From positions 62,001 to 126,000 of IMG/VR virus record IMGVR_UViG_3300041402_000314: a DNA stretch of 64,000 nt. One strand, written 5' to 3'. Under the pieces are notes generated by a model. The model made no database searches, was not told where the DNA came from, and worked only from the letters and a program-made list of their open reading frames with translations. This stretch comes from a virus. The position numbers were made by a program, and so were the translations under genes. Position 1 is the first letter of the stretch. Each line of letters opens with the position of its first letter. Positions 15,919 through 24,393 of the stretch are shown piece by piece.

Positions 15919-16135
15919 ATGGTACACGGAATGGAAAGAATATAAAGTAGTTACATGCGCTTCATGTGGGTTTTTATATAAGAATGGTGAAAAATATTGT
16001 CATGACTGTGGTGATGATGGAGTAGATATTAGTATGGAAATATATGTCACTCCGATTAAACCAGTAAGATTCATAGAGTTAAATTTTGTAATAGATAAGG
16101 AGAATGGTGAATGTACATTTCATTCGAAGGAATAG
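15899..16135 (+). CDS. small zinc-ribbon protein
   Basis: A 78-residue protein overlapping both neighbours. CASCGFLYK and CHDCGDD pairs form a zinc ribbon. Its place between gp62 and thymidylate kinase is tight, so it is co-translated. Function unknown. Confidence 0.7.
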   Translation: MAEEKGKWYTEWKEYKVVTCASCGFLYKNGEKYCHDCGDDGVDISMEIYVTPIKPVRFIELNFVIDKENGECTFHSKE

Positions 16136-16761
16136 ATGGGGCAGGTAAAAGCACTATCATGAAAAGGGTTGCGGATAGGTTAAGTTTAGATGAAAGATTA
16201 AAGGAATATGGCTATGATAAGATAGTGACATCTAGTGAGCCTAAAGGAATTTTTCGAGATATTATTCTCGATGCTGATAACAAATATGAGATTACTGAAT
16301 TGGCAAGATTCTTTCTATATCAGGCCGATAGGAGTATCCACACTGAAACCGTTATCAAACCTAACAGAGATAAGATATTGTTGGTCGATAGAGGTCCAAT
16401 AAGTACGTTGGTCTATCAGGAAGTTGCTACAGGTTTAAAGCCTCATACGATGAGGAATATAATAGAGATAGCCAATCGAGGTATTTGGCCTGATGTATAT
16501 ATCTATTTTGATATAGATTATGAGACTTCTGTTAAAAGACTTGGTGCTGAAAAAGATCACTTTGAGAAGAAAGGAAAAGACTTCTTCGATAAGCTCCTCA
16601 ATGGTTATGTGAATAGGTTGGCGGAAATGGATGACTATGGTACTAAAAAGGTTATAAAAATAGATGCTAAACGTGATGAAAATGAGGTATTTGAAGACGT
16701 TTATAAGCAAGTATTCAGATATATAATAGCATATGATCTGATAAAACAATCCGAGTTCTGA
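16111..16761 (+). CDS. tmk: thymidylate kinase
   Basis: A 216-residue dTMP kinase that makes dTDP. P-loop FEGIDGAGKST, the DRG signature LLVDRGPISTLVYQ, and SSEPKG with a following LARFFLYQADR segment (thymidine-binding Arg) are clear. Starts within the end of the zinc-ribbon gene, with GGAGAATGGTG upstream. With ThyX at 18.8 kb it secures dTTP for an AT-rich genome. Confidence 0.93.
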   Translation: MYISFEGIDGAGKSTIMKRVADRLSLDERLKEYGYDKIVTSSEPKGIFRDIILDADNKYEITELARFFLYQADRSIHTETVIKPNRDKILLVDRGPISTLVYQEVATGLKPHTMRNIIEIANRGIWPDVYIYFDIDYETSVKRLGAEKDHFEKKGKDFFDKLLNGYVNRLAEMDDYGTKKVIKIDAKRDENEVFEDVYKQVFRYIIAYDLIKQSEF

Positions 16762-16771
16762 AAAGTAGCTC

Positions 16772-16815
16772 CCAACTCCTTATATAAATAGTTAAAACTA
16801 TGAATAAGGAGTTGG
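16772..16815 (+). promoter_or_regulatory. regA leader hairpin with an internal late promoter
   Basis: A 12-bp stem, CCAACTCCTTAT (16772-16783) / ATAAGGAGTTGG (16804-16815), buries the AAGGAG ribosome site of regA. TATAAATA (16783-16790) lies at the 5' side of the loop, so a late transcript would start inside the loop and lack the 5' arm. Early read-through RNA would be closed, late RNA open. Confidence 0.8.
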
Positions 16816-16819
16816 TAAA

Positions 16820-17221
16820 ATGATCGAAAAAGGAATAAAAGTAGACCTTAATAAACCCTTTCCTATTGTGAGGGAAACATTAAGTCGTATAGGTATAGCT
16901 AATAGAGAAGAGAAGAAATTGTTCCCTAGCTGTTATATCTACCAAAAAGGAGAGGATTATTTTATCTCTCACTTCAAAGAACTTCTCAAAAATCCTGATA
17001 TGGATGAAGTTGATTACCAGAGACGAGATACCATTATATGGCTTCTCGAAAATTGGGAATTAATAAGTATATGTTGTGATAGTGAAGCTGAAGAGATTAA
17101 AAATAATATTCTCAAGAAAAAACTTTTCGTCTTATCGAAAGATCAGATGGAAAGAGAAGATTGGTTAATATGCCATAAATTGCACCAATATGGCATAACT
17201 CAATATAGTTCGATTGATTAA
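16820..17221 (+). CDS. regA: translational repressor RegA
   Basis: A 133-residue RNA-binding repressor of early mRNAs. It matches T4 RegA (122 residues) over RETLSRIGIANREEK, FPSCYIYQKG, YFISHFKELL and VDYQRRDTI. The C-terminal third is longer and different. It sits after clamp loader genes as in T4 (45-44-62-regA). In T4, RegA blocks ribosome sites, including its own; here a strong hairpin covers its own site. Confidence 0.92.
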   Translation: MIEKGIKVDLNKPFPIVRETLSRIGIANREEKKLFPSCYIYQKGEDYFISHFKELLKNPDMDEVDYQRRDTIIWLLENWELISICCDSEAEEIKNNILKKKLFVLSKDQMEREDWLICHKLHQYGITQYSSID

Positions 17222-17250
17222 TAAATCTACTAAACAACAGGAGGAAATAT

Positions 17251-18153
17251 ATGAAAGTAGATAGAAGTAAGTTAAGAAAGGCTTTGAAAAAAAGTAAGGA
17301 GGAAGATGATAAGAAAAAAGGCGGTTTCGTAGATGAAAGAATCTGGAAGCCTGAAATTCCTAAAAAAGATAAGAATATCTTTAGGGTTAGAGTTCTGCCT
17401 TTCGGTAATGAAGTGCCTTGGGTAAATCTCCGTCAGCATCAAATCAAGACCAAAACTGGTTTCTGGTATGAGAATTGCCCAACCACAATTGGTAAGGATT
17501 GTCCTATCTGTGAAAGAGCTGTTGAGCTTTACGCTACTGAGGATGAGACAGATGCTAAAGAGGCTAGTAAGATATACAGAAAGCAGCAATATTTCTCTAA
17601 CATCTTAGTAGTAAAAGACAGTAGAAATGATGGTGAAAATGAAGGTAAGGTTTTCCTTTATAAGTACGGTAAAAAAATATTCGATAAGTTCTATTCTGCA
17701 CTTCATCCTAATGTAGAAGAAGGCGAGGAAGAATGCTGGTTTATTGGTTGTGATGAAGAAGAACAGGGAAGTGATTTTCTTCTAGTAGCAAAGACTGTAT
17801 CTGGTTTCGCTAACTATGATGAGTCTAAATTTGCCCAGAAAACTACGGCTATTGCTAAAACCGATGAAAAGATCAATGCTATCCTCGATAGTGGATATAA
17901 GCTCACGGATGAAATATCTCCCGATAAATTCAAGTCTTATGATGAGCTAGTGAAGCTTTTCGAGCAAAAAGTTCTCGGCGTGGAAGTTGCTAAAACTGAA
18001 GAAAAGGCCACTACTAAGAAAAAGGTAGAGAAAGAAGAGACTGATGATCTCGATAATGAGTTTGATGACGATGATACATCTACCGATGTTGATACATCTG
18101 ATGCTGGTGATGGTGATGATGATCTTCTGGACGGACTTGATGACTTCGATTAA
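17251..18153 (+). CDS. single-stranded DNA-binding protein, gp32-like
   Basis: A 300-residue protein with the T4 gp32 plan: a basic N-terminal region for cooperativity (SKLRKALKKSKEED), an OB-fold core with the zinc site formed by ENCPTTIGKDCPICER, and a strongly acidic tail (DDDDTSTDVDTSD to DDLLDGLDDFD) that recruits replication proteins. AGGAGG precedes the ATG. A hairpin follows. Confidence 0.93.
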   Translation: MKVDRSKLRKALKKSKEEDDKKKGGFVDERIWKPEIPKKDKNIFRVRVLPFGNEVPWVNLRQHQIKTKTGFWYENCPTTIGKDCPICERAVELYATEDETDAKEASKIYRKQQYFSNILVVKDSRNDGENEGKVFLYKYGKKIFDKFYSALHPNVEEGEEECWFIGCDEEEQGSDFLLVAKTVSGFANYDESKFAQKTTAIAKTDEKINAILDSGYKLTDEISPDKFKSYDELVKLFEQKVLGVEVAKTEEKATTKKKVEKEETDDLDNEFDDDDTSTDVDTSDAGDGDDDLLDGLDDFD

Positions 18154-18192
18154 GTTAAATAATACATTATCGTCCTCATAACTATAATGTAA

Positions 18193-18224
18193 GTAGAGGG
18201 AACTATATCAATAGTTCCCTCTAC
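18193..18224 (+). terminator. strong hairpin after the SSB gene
   Basis: Perfect 14-bp stem GTAGAGGGAACTAT / ATAGTTCCCTCTAC with loop ATCA. It lacks a clean T-run (TATTAT follows), so it may be a processing or stability hairpin instead of a full terminator. Confidence 0.6.
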
Positions 18225-18243
18225 TATTATCTGAAGAAATAAC

Positions 18244-18272
18244 TTGACAATAGAGAAAGAATTTAGTATAAT
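18244..18272 (+). promoter_or_regulatory. sigma70-type promoter
   Basis: TTGACA 18244-18249, TATAAT 18267-18272, 17 bp, upstream of the thyX group. Confidence 0.85.
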
Positions 18273-18301
18273 AGGGGTTTGAAAATTAGAGGAGAAATAT
18301 A

Positions 18302-18547
18302 TTGAAAGTAACCGAGATAAGTTTAACTAGAGAGGCGGTAGAGGAAAGAGATTATCGTGATATATTTGCGATTGAAATAGACGATGTGAAAGTTTTCAGG
18401 GTAAGTGACGGAGAACCAGAGGACAGTAATTTAAGCAGAGATTTTAGTGATGTCTATAGTATCCCAGAATTAATGCAAAAAGCTTATGATGCTGGAAAGA
18501 GAGGTGAAGAAATTACCTTTGAGCAGAACGAAGTTGATGAATATTAA
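18302..18547 (+). CDS. hypothetical protein, 81 aa
   Basis: TTG start supported by GAGGAG ten bases upstream and by the promoter. Acidic protein with beta strands (FAIEIDDVKVFRVSDGE). Not recognised. Confidence 0.65.
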   Translation: MKVTEISLTREAVEERDYRDIFAIEIDDVKVFRVSDGEPEDSNLSRDFSDVYSIPELMQKAYDAGKRGEEITFEQNEVDEY

Positions 18548-18559
18548 TAGGGGTTAATT

Positions 18560-18778
18560 ATGAGAGATATAAAGTTAGTTAAAGCCATAATGATAGATGG
18601 TGAATTAGTACATGTAACATGGGAAAGCAACATCCCTACTGATTTAAAAGCTATGCATGGTATAACTGCCATAGATCAGATGGCATTAATGGTTGCTGAT
18701 GCGTTGACTGAATATAACTTAACTGATGAAGAAAAGGAACATCTAGTTAAGTTGATACAAGAGGAACTACAATTATGA
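18560..18778 (+). CDS. hypothetical protein, 72 aa
   Basis: Small acidic protein ending TDEEKEHLVKLIQEEL. It overlaps the thyX start (ATGA), so the two are co-translated. Function unknown. Confidence 0.65.
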   Translation: MRDIKLVKAIMIDGELVHVTWESNIPTDLKAMHGITAIDQMALMVADALTEYNLTDEEKEHLVKLIQEELQL

Positions 18779-19410
18779 GCATAATACTTAAATCTGGTGT
18801 AGAACTATTAGCGATTACCCCAGACTGTGAAAGATTAATAGAATCATGTGGTAGAACCTGTTATGAGTCGTATGATAAAGTAACAGAAGATTCACATATA
18901 AAAATTATAAGACATCTGCTGAAAAATGGTCATACATCCGTGTTTGAACATGCATCTGCCACATTCAGGTTCACTAACGTATCGAGGAGCCTTACCCATC
19001 AATTGGTGAGGCATAGAATAGCTTCTTATTCTCAGAAGTCTCAAAGATACGTTAAAGAAAACGATTTTGATTTTATTACTCCTGATGCTATTATTGATAA
19101 TGGTGATGCATTAGCAAAATATCATGATTGTATGAAATTCATTGAAGAAATTTACAATGATTTAGTTGCATTGGGTATCAGGAAAGAAGATGCTAGATAT
19201 GTTCTGCCAAATGCGTGTACGACTACTATAGATACGACACTTAACTTTAGAAGTCTCTTTAATTTATTCGATCTAAGAGGCGACATTCACGCACAATGGG
19301 AAATAAGGCGTAAGGTAATGGCAATGCTAGTCCTTGTTAAAGAACATGCTCCTACGGTCTTTGAGGGATACGAAAACGATTACGAAAAAGAAATTATTCG
19401 GAGAGTGTGA
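18775..19410 (+). CDS. thyX: FAD-dependent thymidylate synthase ThyX
   Basis: A 211-residue flavin-dependent enzyme converting dUMP to dTMP. The ThyX motif RHRIASYSQKSQRY (consensus RHRxxSxNxxSxR) is present, preceded by FEHASATFRFTNVSR and followed by RYVLPNACTTTIDTT and FNLFDLRGDIHAQWEIR, which carry substrate-binding residues. T4 uses the unrelated ThyA-type enzyme, so this is a replacement. Confidence 0.95.
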   Translation: MSIILKSGVELLAITPDCERLIESCGRTCYESYDKVTEDSHIKIIRHLLKNGHTSVFEHASATFRFTNVSRSLTHQLVRHRIASYSQKSQRYVKENDFDFITPDAIIDNGDALAKYHDCMKFIEEIYNDLVALGIRKEDARYVLPNACTTTIDTTLNFRSLFNLFDLRGDIHAQWEIRRKVMAMLVLVKEHAPTVFEGYENDYEKEIIRRV

Positions 19411-19583
19411 TGTTTAAAAAATTATTTGGGAAAAAAGAACAAAAAACTCCTGACACTGACCCTTATAAAGAGATATATTGTGCGTATGAATTTAACGGCA
19501 AATCTAAAGTTATAGTTTTTAGAGCAAGGCGAAATTATGATAAAGATAATATGATTTGCCGAAATTGTAAAGCTTGTGAATAA
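19410..19583 (+). CDS. 57-residue basic protein with C-terminal cysteines
   Basis: Starts on the thyX stop (TGATG). N-terminus MFKKLFGKKEQ is an amphipathic basic helix of the type that sits on membranes; the end has CRNCKAC. Function unknown. Confidence 0.6.
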   Translation: MFKKLFGKKEQKTPDTDPYKEIYCAYEFNGKSKVIVFRARRNYDKDNMICRNCKACE

Positions 19584-19608
19584 ATAAAATTGTTTAAGGA
19601 GTTTGAAA

Positions 19609-19842
19609 ATGATTCCACTATTAAAATGGAAGGGGTTGAAGTTCAAGGACATCAGTGAGTCCGTATTCGAACTGACTCATAAGACTGGAAAATTATTTAC
19701 GGTAAAAATTCATAAATTTCCTGAAAACGAAGGAAGTTTAACGATTGCTAATCCTAAATATAAACTTTCGAATGCCGAATTTGTAATGACAGAAAAAGGA
19801 TTTTTGGAAAATTTAAAAAGGGAATATATAACCATTTTATAA
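19609..19842 (+). CDS. hypothetical protein, 77 aa
   Basis: ATG 19609 after AAGGAGTTTGAAA. Beta-rich basic protein (LFTVKIHKFPENEGS). It is the last rightward gene before the opposite-strand homing endonuclease. Not recognised. Confidence 0.65.
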   Translation: MIPLLKWKGLKFKDISESVFELTHKTGKLFTVKIHKFPENEGSLTIANPKYKLSNAEFVMTEKGFLENLKREYITIL

Positions 19843-19856
19843 CAAATAAAATAGTT

Positions 19857-20714
19857 TTAAGAAGTTAATATATCTTTAACGTCTTCTAATATGCATTCGT
19901 CAAACCATTCCGTTCTTCCACCACCCGAAGGCTGAATTTTACAATGATCTTTGAAATAATCATGGAGATAAGATTCTAATTCATCTATTTTCTTGTAAGT
20001 ATCTTTTACTAAGAAAATAGGTTTACAATCACCGAAATCTCTCGAAAGATCATGTATTCTTCTCTGTAAATTCTTTTCATTGGTGAGACCTATTTTGATG
20101 ATAGGTTTAGTTTGGTGCTGCATTAGATAAAGATAATGAGATTCTATAGAATTGTTTTCGGATAAAGATTTGAAATATTTTCTACGAGATATACTAATAT
20201 TATCTCTTCTTCTCGTCTCTAATTCGGGATTATTTTTCATAGTTTGGGTAGTTTTTTCAATTCTCTGTTTCTCTACAGTTGGATTATCCAAATAAAATTT
20301 TTTACGTTTTTCTATACGGCTGTGTATTTTTTCAGGATTATCTCAAAAAATTTGTTTAATTTTCTCTGTCCTATTTTTGACTTTTTCGAGATTATCTTTA
20401 CACCATAGTTTATATTTTTCTACTTTCTTTTGTGTAATGGAAGGATTATCTTCGAGAGTTTTTCTATAAGATTTTATTTGCTTATCTTTCACTATTCTAT
20501 TATTATTTGAACATTTACTAGAACAATGATTGGCATAACCATATGTTAAGTTGAAAAATTTTGTCTCTTTACCACAAGAACAAATTCCCTCTCGTTCGGC
20601 TTTAAAGAATATATCATAATAGTCTTTTGGTATTAGATTATGTTTTCTCTTAATATGATGGCCTAAAATTTTAAATTGTTGATTACAGATTTGACAGGTG
20701 AGAATTTTTGACAT
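19857..20714 (-). pseudogene. homing endonuclease split by an in-frame TGA
   Basis: Read leftward from ATG 20714. The N-terminal part has a Ros-type finger (CQICNQQFKILGHHIKRKH) and a second cysteine group (CSCGKE, CSSKCS). Then comes a run of about 21-residue repeats built on DNP (EDNPSITQKK, DNPEKIHSRI, DNPTVEKQRI). The end is a T5orf172/GIY-YIG-like nuclease domain (YLYLMQH, KIGLTNEKNLQRR, ESYLHDYF, TEWFDE). One TGA at 20343-20345 interrupts the second repeat; the frame continues perfectly on both sides. So it is a recent single-base loss of function, a read-through gene, or an error. The structured element copy 2 lies just upstream. Confidence 0.8.
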
Positions 20715-20721
20715 GATATAG

Positions 20722-20819
20722 CTCCTTATAAATAGTTGTGGAAGGACAGCAAGTAGATAGCTCCACTTGTTTTGGATTGAGGTGAGAGTCAATCCAATTA
20801 CTTCCTATAATTATTTATA
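20722..20819 (-). repeat. structured three-way-junction element, copy 2
   Basis: Stem GGAAG (20740-20744) / CTTCC (20801-20805), hairpin CAAGT (20750-20754) / ACTTG (20765-20769) and hairpin TTGGATTGA (20772-20780) / TCAATCCAA (20789-20797). Compared with copy 1 both hairpins change sequence yet keep pairing. A leftward TATAAATA (20812-20819) stands before it and the homing endonuclease ATG (20714) after it. The ribosome site (AAGGAG on the minus strand, 20723-20728) is in the outer arm. Confidence 0.75.
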
Positions 20820-20834
20820 CATTCTAAAAAGAAC

Positions 20835-20863
20835 TTGACAAGTAAAATAAAATTTGATATAAT
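20835..20863 (+). promoter_or_regulatory. sigma70-type promoter of ligA
   Basis: TTGACA 20835-20840, TATAAT 20858-20863, 17 bp. The implied start supports the ligA ATG at 20894. Confidence 0.85.
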
Positions 20864-20893
20864 ATGTTAATTAAAAAGTTGAGGAGAACAACT

Positions 20894-22735
20894 ATGAATA
20901 CTGAAAGGATCGAAGAACTAGAAAGAGAAATAGAAAAACACAATCATTTATATTGGGAGAAAAATGAACCTATCATAAATGATGAAAGTTATGATGTATT
21001 ACTCCAAGAGCTACTGACAATATACCCAGATAGTCATATCTTCACTACCTTAGAGGAACAGAAATCTATCGAACCCCAAAATAAGTATGTACATTCAGAC
21101 CCTATGCTGTCCCTTGAGAAATTCTATAGCGTAAAAGAAGTCATTACATGGATGAAGAAGATAGGTAGATCACCCCACGAACTCTTCAAAATGGAACTCA
21201 AACTCGATGGTATTTCTGGTCGCCTAGAGAATGGTAATCTTGCGACTAGGGGAGATGGTCGAGTCGGTGAGAATCATACATCTAAAATTCCTTTCATAGA
21301 ATTCAAGGTAGCTTCAGATAAAACAATCTGTGAAACTGTTGATTGTACTATCAATGGTGAGATCATTATAACGGATAAGTTCTTTGAAGATAATCTTAAG
21401 GGAGAATTCAAGAATTCGAGAAATGCTGTTGCTGGTCTGATGGGTAGAAAGCGTCCTGAAGAGATCGAAGGAATGGGAGTTACTTTCGTTGATTTTGATT
21501 ATGATAAAATCCAACATACAGGAAATGTCGATGCCTTTGAAATCGGATGGGATGATCTGGTAAAAAATCTTACTTCAAAGGGATTTCCTTTTGATGGTAT
21601 CGTAATCAAATTGGCTGATACTGACTACTACAAGCTGTTGGGCAATAAAACCAAAAGTCCTAGAGGTGCTATAGCGTTTAAGTTCGCTAATAAGAAGGGA
21701 ATTACCCCTGCTACAGAGATTACAGCCCAAGTAAGTAGGAAGGGTAAGCTTACTCCTGTTGCCGAACTAGAGCCTATTGAGTTGGCTGGTGTTACGATAT
21801 CCAGAGCTACGTGTCATAATTTTAAGTTCGTTAAGGACATGGGCATAGGAAAAGGTTCTGTTGTTGTAATTGAAAGAGCAGGAGATGTGATACCAAAAAT
21901 CACGAGCGTTGTCAAAGGTAAAATTGATGATGTTATATTCCCAACAAATTGTCCCTGTTGTGACACACCAACTGAATTTAATGGTGTAGACCTATGTTGC
22001 CCTAACACTACATGCCCAGACCGTCTGATAGAGCATCTGGCTTTCATGGCTAAAACCATTGGTATCGATGAGCTTGGCAGACCGACTGCCGAGAAAATAT
22101 ATAATTATTATGTGGAATCCACTCATAATAAAACAAATATTTTTAGATTAAATTCCATATCATATGAAGATATTCTTTCTTTAGAAGGGTATGGTGAGAA
22201 GAGTGCTAAGACACTTTATGGTAATATCCAGAACGCATTGAAAAATATCAATGAAATAGATTTTTTGGCTTCTTTTGGTATATCTGGATGGGGTAAGACT
22301 ATGGCAGACAAAGCCCTTACCAAAGCTGGTAGCCTAGATAATCTTCTCAAAATGAATAAAGAAGAATTGACTTCTATTGAAGGAATCGGAGAAATAATGG
22401 CCGAAAATCTAATAAATGGCGTTAAAGAACAATGTATACGATTAGTTCATGCTGATTATACTACCTTCATTGTCGAACCTACCAAAGAACACAATAACAT
22501 AGTAGATGGACAACACGAAAACATAGTAAAGTATACAATCTGTTTCACTGGTAAATTAGAAAATCCGAGGAAATTCTATGAAAATATTGCTAAAGAAAGA
22601 GGGATGAAACCTACTTCTTCTGTAAATAAAGACTTGAACATATTGATTACTGCTGATAAGAACAGCGTATCCAGTAAAATGAAAAAAGCTGAAAAATTAG
22701 GTATAGAGATTTTATCTTTAGAGGAATGGCTATAA
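20894..22735 (+). CDS. ligA: NAD-dependent DNA ligase
   Basis: A 613-residue ligase that seals nicks using NAD+, releasing AMP-adduct chemistry and NMN. The Ia domain start (EELEREIEKHNHLYWEKNEP), the adenylated Lys in MELKLDGISG, the TRGDGRVGE motif, the PRGAIAFKF and SRKGKLTPVAELEP segments of the OB fold, a zinc site (CPCC ... CCPNTTCP), helix-hairpin-helix repeats and a C-terminal BRCT (FTGKLENPRKF) are all present. Slightly shorter than bacterial LigA (about 670). T4 uses an ATP-dependent ligase, so this is a different solution and makes the phage depend on NAD. Confidence 0.95.
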   Translation: MNTERIEELEREIEKHNHLYWEKNEPIINDESYDVLLQELLTIYPDSHIFTTLEEQKSIEPQNKYVHSDPMLSLEKFYSVKEVITWMKKIGRSPHELFKMELKLDGISGRLENGNLATRGDGRVGENHTSKIPFIEFKVASDKTICETVDCTINGEIIITDKFFEDNLKGEFKNSRNAVAGLMGRKRPEEIEGMGVTFVDFDYDKIQHTGNVDAFEIGWDDLVKNLTSKGFPFDGIVIKLADTDYYKLLGNKTKSPRGAIAFKFANKKGITPATEITAQVSRKGKLTPVAELEPIELAGVTISRATCHNFKFVKDMGIGKGSVVVIERAGDVIPKITSVVKGKIDDVIFPTNCPCCDTPTEFNGVDLCCPNTTCPDRLIEHLAFMAKTIGIDELGRPTAEKIYNYYVESTHNKTNIFRLNSISYEDILSLEGYGEKSAKTLYGNIQNALKNINEIDFLASFGISGWGKTMADKALTKAGSLDNLLKMNKEELTSIEGIGEIMAENLINGVKEQCIRLVHADYTTFIVEPTKEHNNIVDGQHENIVKYTICFTGKLENPRKFYENIAKERGMKPTSSVNKDLNILITADKNSVSSKMKKAEKLGIEILSLEEWL

Positions 22736-23133
22736 TGAACCCATTTTTAGTTGGTTATATCGGTATGATTGGTTTCTTCTTGTCTCATGCAGTGGCTAGA
22801 GCTGCTTATGATTGTGGAAAAGAACAGCAATATGAAATGCCTTTTATTCCACAATACCACCAGAATCCATCTGGGATGATTGAATCTGAAATGAGAATGG
22901 AAACATACGTAGCAGAACAACATATTCCAATGAATATGGTAATGATGGCATCTTCTGAAGATATGAGAAATCAAATGATAGATGCTGTTAAAAGAGATTT
23001 GGAATATACTATTTTTGATGGTTTAAAATCATATATTAAAATCGAAGAAATGTATTATCGTGATAAAGAAGACCCACCTTTCCCTTGTAAAACATTTCGA
23101 GCAAGTATAAGGGTAGCTAAAGATGAATATTAA
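22735..23133 (+). CDS. membrane-anchored hypothetical protein
   Basis: A 132-residue protein from ATG 22735, chosen because GAGGA lies nine bases upstream; it overlaps the ligA stop. Residues 4-20 (FLVGYIGMIGFFLSHAV) form an N-terminal membrane segment. The rest is soluble and rich in Met. Not recognised. Confidence 0.65.
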   Translation: MNPFLVGYIGMIGFFLSHAVARAAYDCGKEQQYEMPFIPQYHQNPSGMIESEMRMETYVAEQHIPMNMVMMASSEDMRNQMIDAVKRDLEYTIFDGLKSYIKIEEMYYRDKEDPPFPCKTFRASIRVAKDEY

Positions 23134-23164
23134 TAAAAAAACTAAAAGAGGAGATAAAAAAAGT

Positions 23165-23416
23165 ATGATTGATAAGGAAAAGTTTCAACAGTTGGCGGAT
23201 GCGATAGAACAGTTAGAAAGTGAGAAGAAGGAGCTGGCGGAAGAAGTAAAAGATAAGATCGCTATGGCAGCTCAAGAGGGTAATGCTGATAAGAAAGCTC
23301 TCGCCAAGGCGGTAAAAGAGTATCTTCGTTATAAAAAGGACACTCAGACTTACATCGCGGAGGACCTTGAAGTCTCGAATATCCTCGTATCGGTCATCAA
23401 GGAATTCCAAGACTAA
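23165..23416 (+). CDS. GapR/DUF2312-like coiled-coil DNA-binding protein
   Basis: An 83-residue helical protein from ATG 23165 (GAGGAG upstream). The pattern IEQLESEKKELAEEVKD, then a Gly-containing turn, KKALAKAVKEYLRYKKD is close to the GapR/DUF2312 family, which clamps AT-rich or overtwisted DNA. T4 DsbA, a late-promoter DNA-binding protein of similar size and plan, is an alternative. A terminator follows. Confidence 0.65.
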   Translation: MIDKEKFQQLADAIEQLESEKKELAEEVKDKIAMAAQEGNADKKALAKAVKEYLRYKKDTQTYIAEDLEVSNILVSVIKEFQD

Positions 23417-23444
23417 AATACAATTGAATAGATCGAATAGAGAG

Positions 23445-23466
23445 GGAGCCGTTTGGCTCCTTTTTT
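23445..23466 (+). terminator. intrinsic terminator
   Basis: GGAGCC GTTT GGCTCC followed by six T. Confidence 0.9.
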
Positions 23467-23480
23467 ATTGTCGTTTTTCC

Positions 23481-23509
23481 TTGACATTCATATTTACCTG
23501 TGATAAGCT
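23481..23509 (+). promoter_or_regulatory. probable sigma70-type promoter
   Basis: TTGACA 23481-23486 with a weak -10 around GATAAGCT. It is followed by CTCATAATCAATTG, the leader motif shared by five early promoters. Confidence 0.55.
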
Positions 23510-23548
23510 GTACTCATAATCAATTGAAACACTAAAAGGAGACTGAAA

Positions 23549-23872
23549 ATGAAAGTTATTTTTGACCCAAAAGATATGGAAAATGTAAGAGACCTCATTA
23601 GTGATAGGGCAAGGGTTAAGCTTAATGATGAACAGCTCAAAGAATTCATATTCAATAAGCTTTCTAGTCATACGATAGGTGATATAGTAGCTTGCGATGG
23701 ATATTGTGGCGATACGGTAACTCGTGAATATGTTATGGACGACTTCGTAAAATCTCTTCTCGGTAAATCCGAAACGTGGCCTATAAATGGTGATGGAGAA
23801 GAGATTTTCCAAATCTTTGTTAAGAAGTTAGATGAAGCGATGAAGAAGAAAGGATATGAGCCAAAAGAATAG
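23549..23872 (+). CDS. hypothetical protein, 107 aa
   Basis: After AAAGGAG. Acidic alpha/beta protein; nothing catalytic is visible. It follows its own terminator-promoter cassette. Not recognised. Confidence 0.7.
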   Translation: MKVIFDPKDMENVRDLISDRARVKLNDEQLKEFIFNKLSSHTIGDIVACDGYCGDTVTREYVMDDFVKSLLGKSETWPINGDGEEIFQIFVKKLDEAMKKKGYEPKE

Positions 23873-23882
23873 GGAGATCGTC

Positions 23883-24083
23883 ATGAAAAGGAAAGTAGTA
23901 TTACAGCCAATAACTGTTCCTGCTGGTGATTATTGTTGGGAATTTAAAGTTATGGGTAGTTGTCAATATTTCAATAATGAAGGCGGACATTCAAAATGTG
24001 AATTAGGATTTTACCCATTAAAAGATAGTGGGGTTGGGGTCATAAAAGCTAATGAATGTTTTCATTTAAAAGAAAGTTCTTGA
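23883..24083 (+). CDS. small Cys-containing protein, 66 aa
   Basis: ATG 23883 after GGGAGATCGTC. Four spaced cysteines (YCWEF, SCQYF, KCELGFYPL, ECFHLK) suggest a metal-binding or CxxC-like fold resembling small phage proteins of the FYPL type. Function unknown. Confidence 0.65.
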   Translation: MKRKVVLQPITVPAGDYCWEFKVMGSCQYFNNEGGHSKCELGFYPLKDSGVGVIKANECFHLKESS

Positions 24084-24108
24084 CAAACGAATCGAAATTT
24101 AGTATAAT
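24080..24108 (+). promoter_or_regulatory. sigma70-type promoter
   Basis: TTGACA 24080-24085 overlaps the preceding stop codon; TATAAT 24103-24108; 17 bp. Confidence 0.85.
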
Positions 24109-24139
24109 GTTGATATTAAATAATAAAGGAGAGTTTATT

Positions 24140-24391
24140 ATGTACGCTGAAAATGAAGAATGTATCGAAGCGTTGGATAAGCTATTAGAAGAAGAAAAGT
24201 TAGCCGTACTATTTGATGAAGCGGTTAATCTCGATTTAAGAAATAAGATAGCGAATATTCTTTTTAATGCTGGAGTTAAACCAACGTATTCTCATGGTAT
24301 CTGCGGAAGCTCAACATGCGGATATGGTATGTTGGATGAGTATGGATATTGGCAATTTCCAGTATCAAAACAATTATTTGAGGAGAAATAA
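24140..24391 (+). CDS. hypothetical protein, 83 aa
   Basis: ATG 24140 after AAAGGAG, placed by the promoter. Acidic helical start, then SHGICGSSTCGYGMLDEYGYWQF, a region typical of small phage proteins of unknown role. Confidence 0.65.
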   Translation: MYAENEECIEALDKLLEEEKLAVLFDEAVNLDLRNKIANILFNAGVKPTYSHGICGSSTCGYGMLDEYGYWQFPVSKQLFEEK

Positions 24392-24393
24392 AA

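Noticed and set aside
18193-18224. Confident intrinsic terminator
   Set aside because: The stem is perfect but no T-run follows, so it is listed with reduced confidence.
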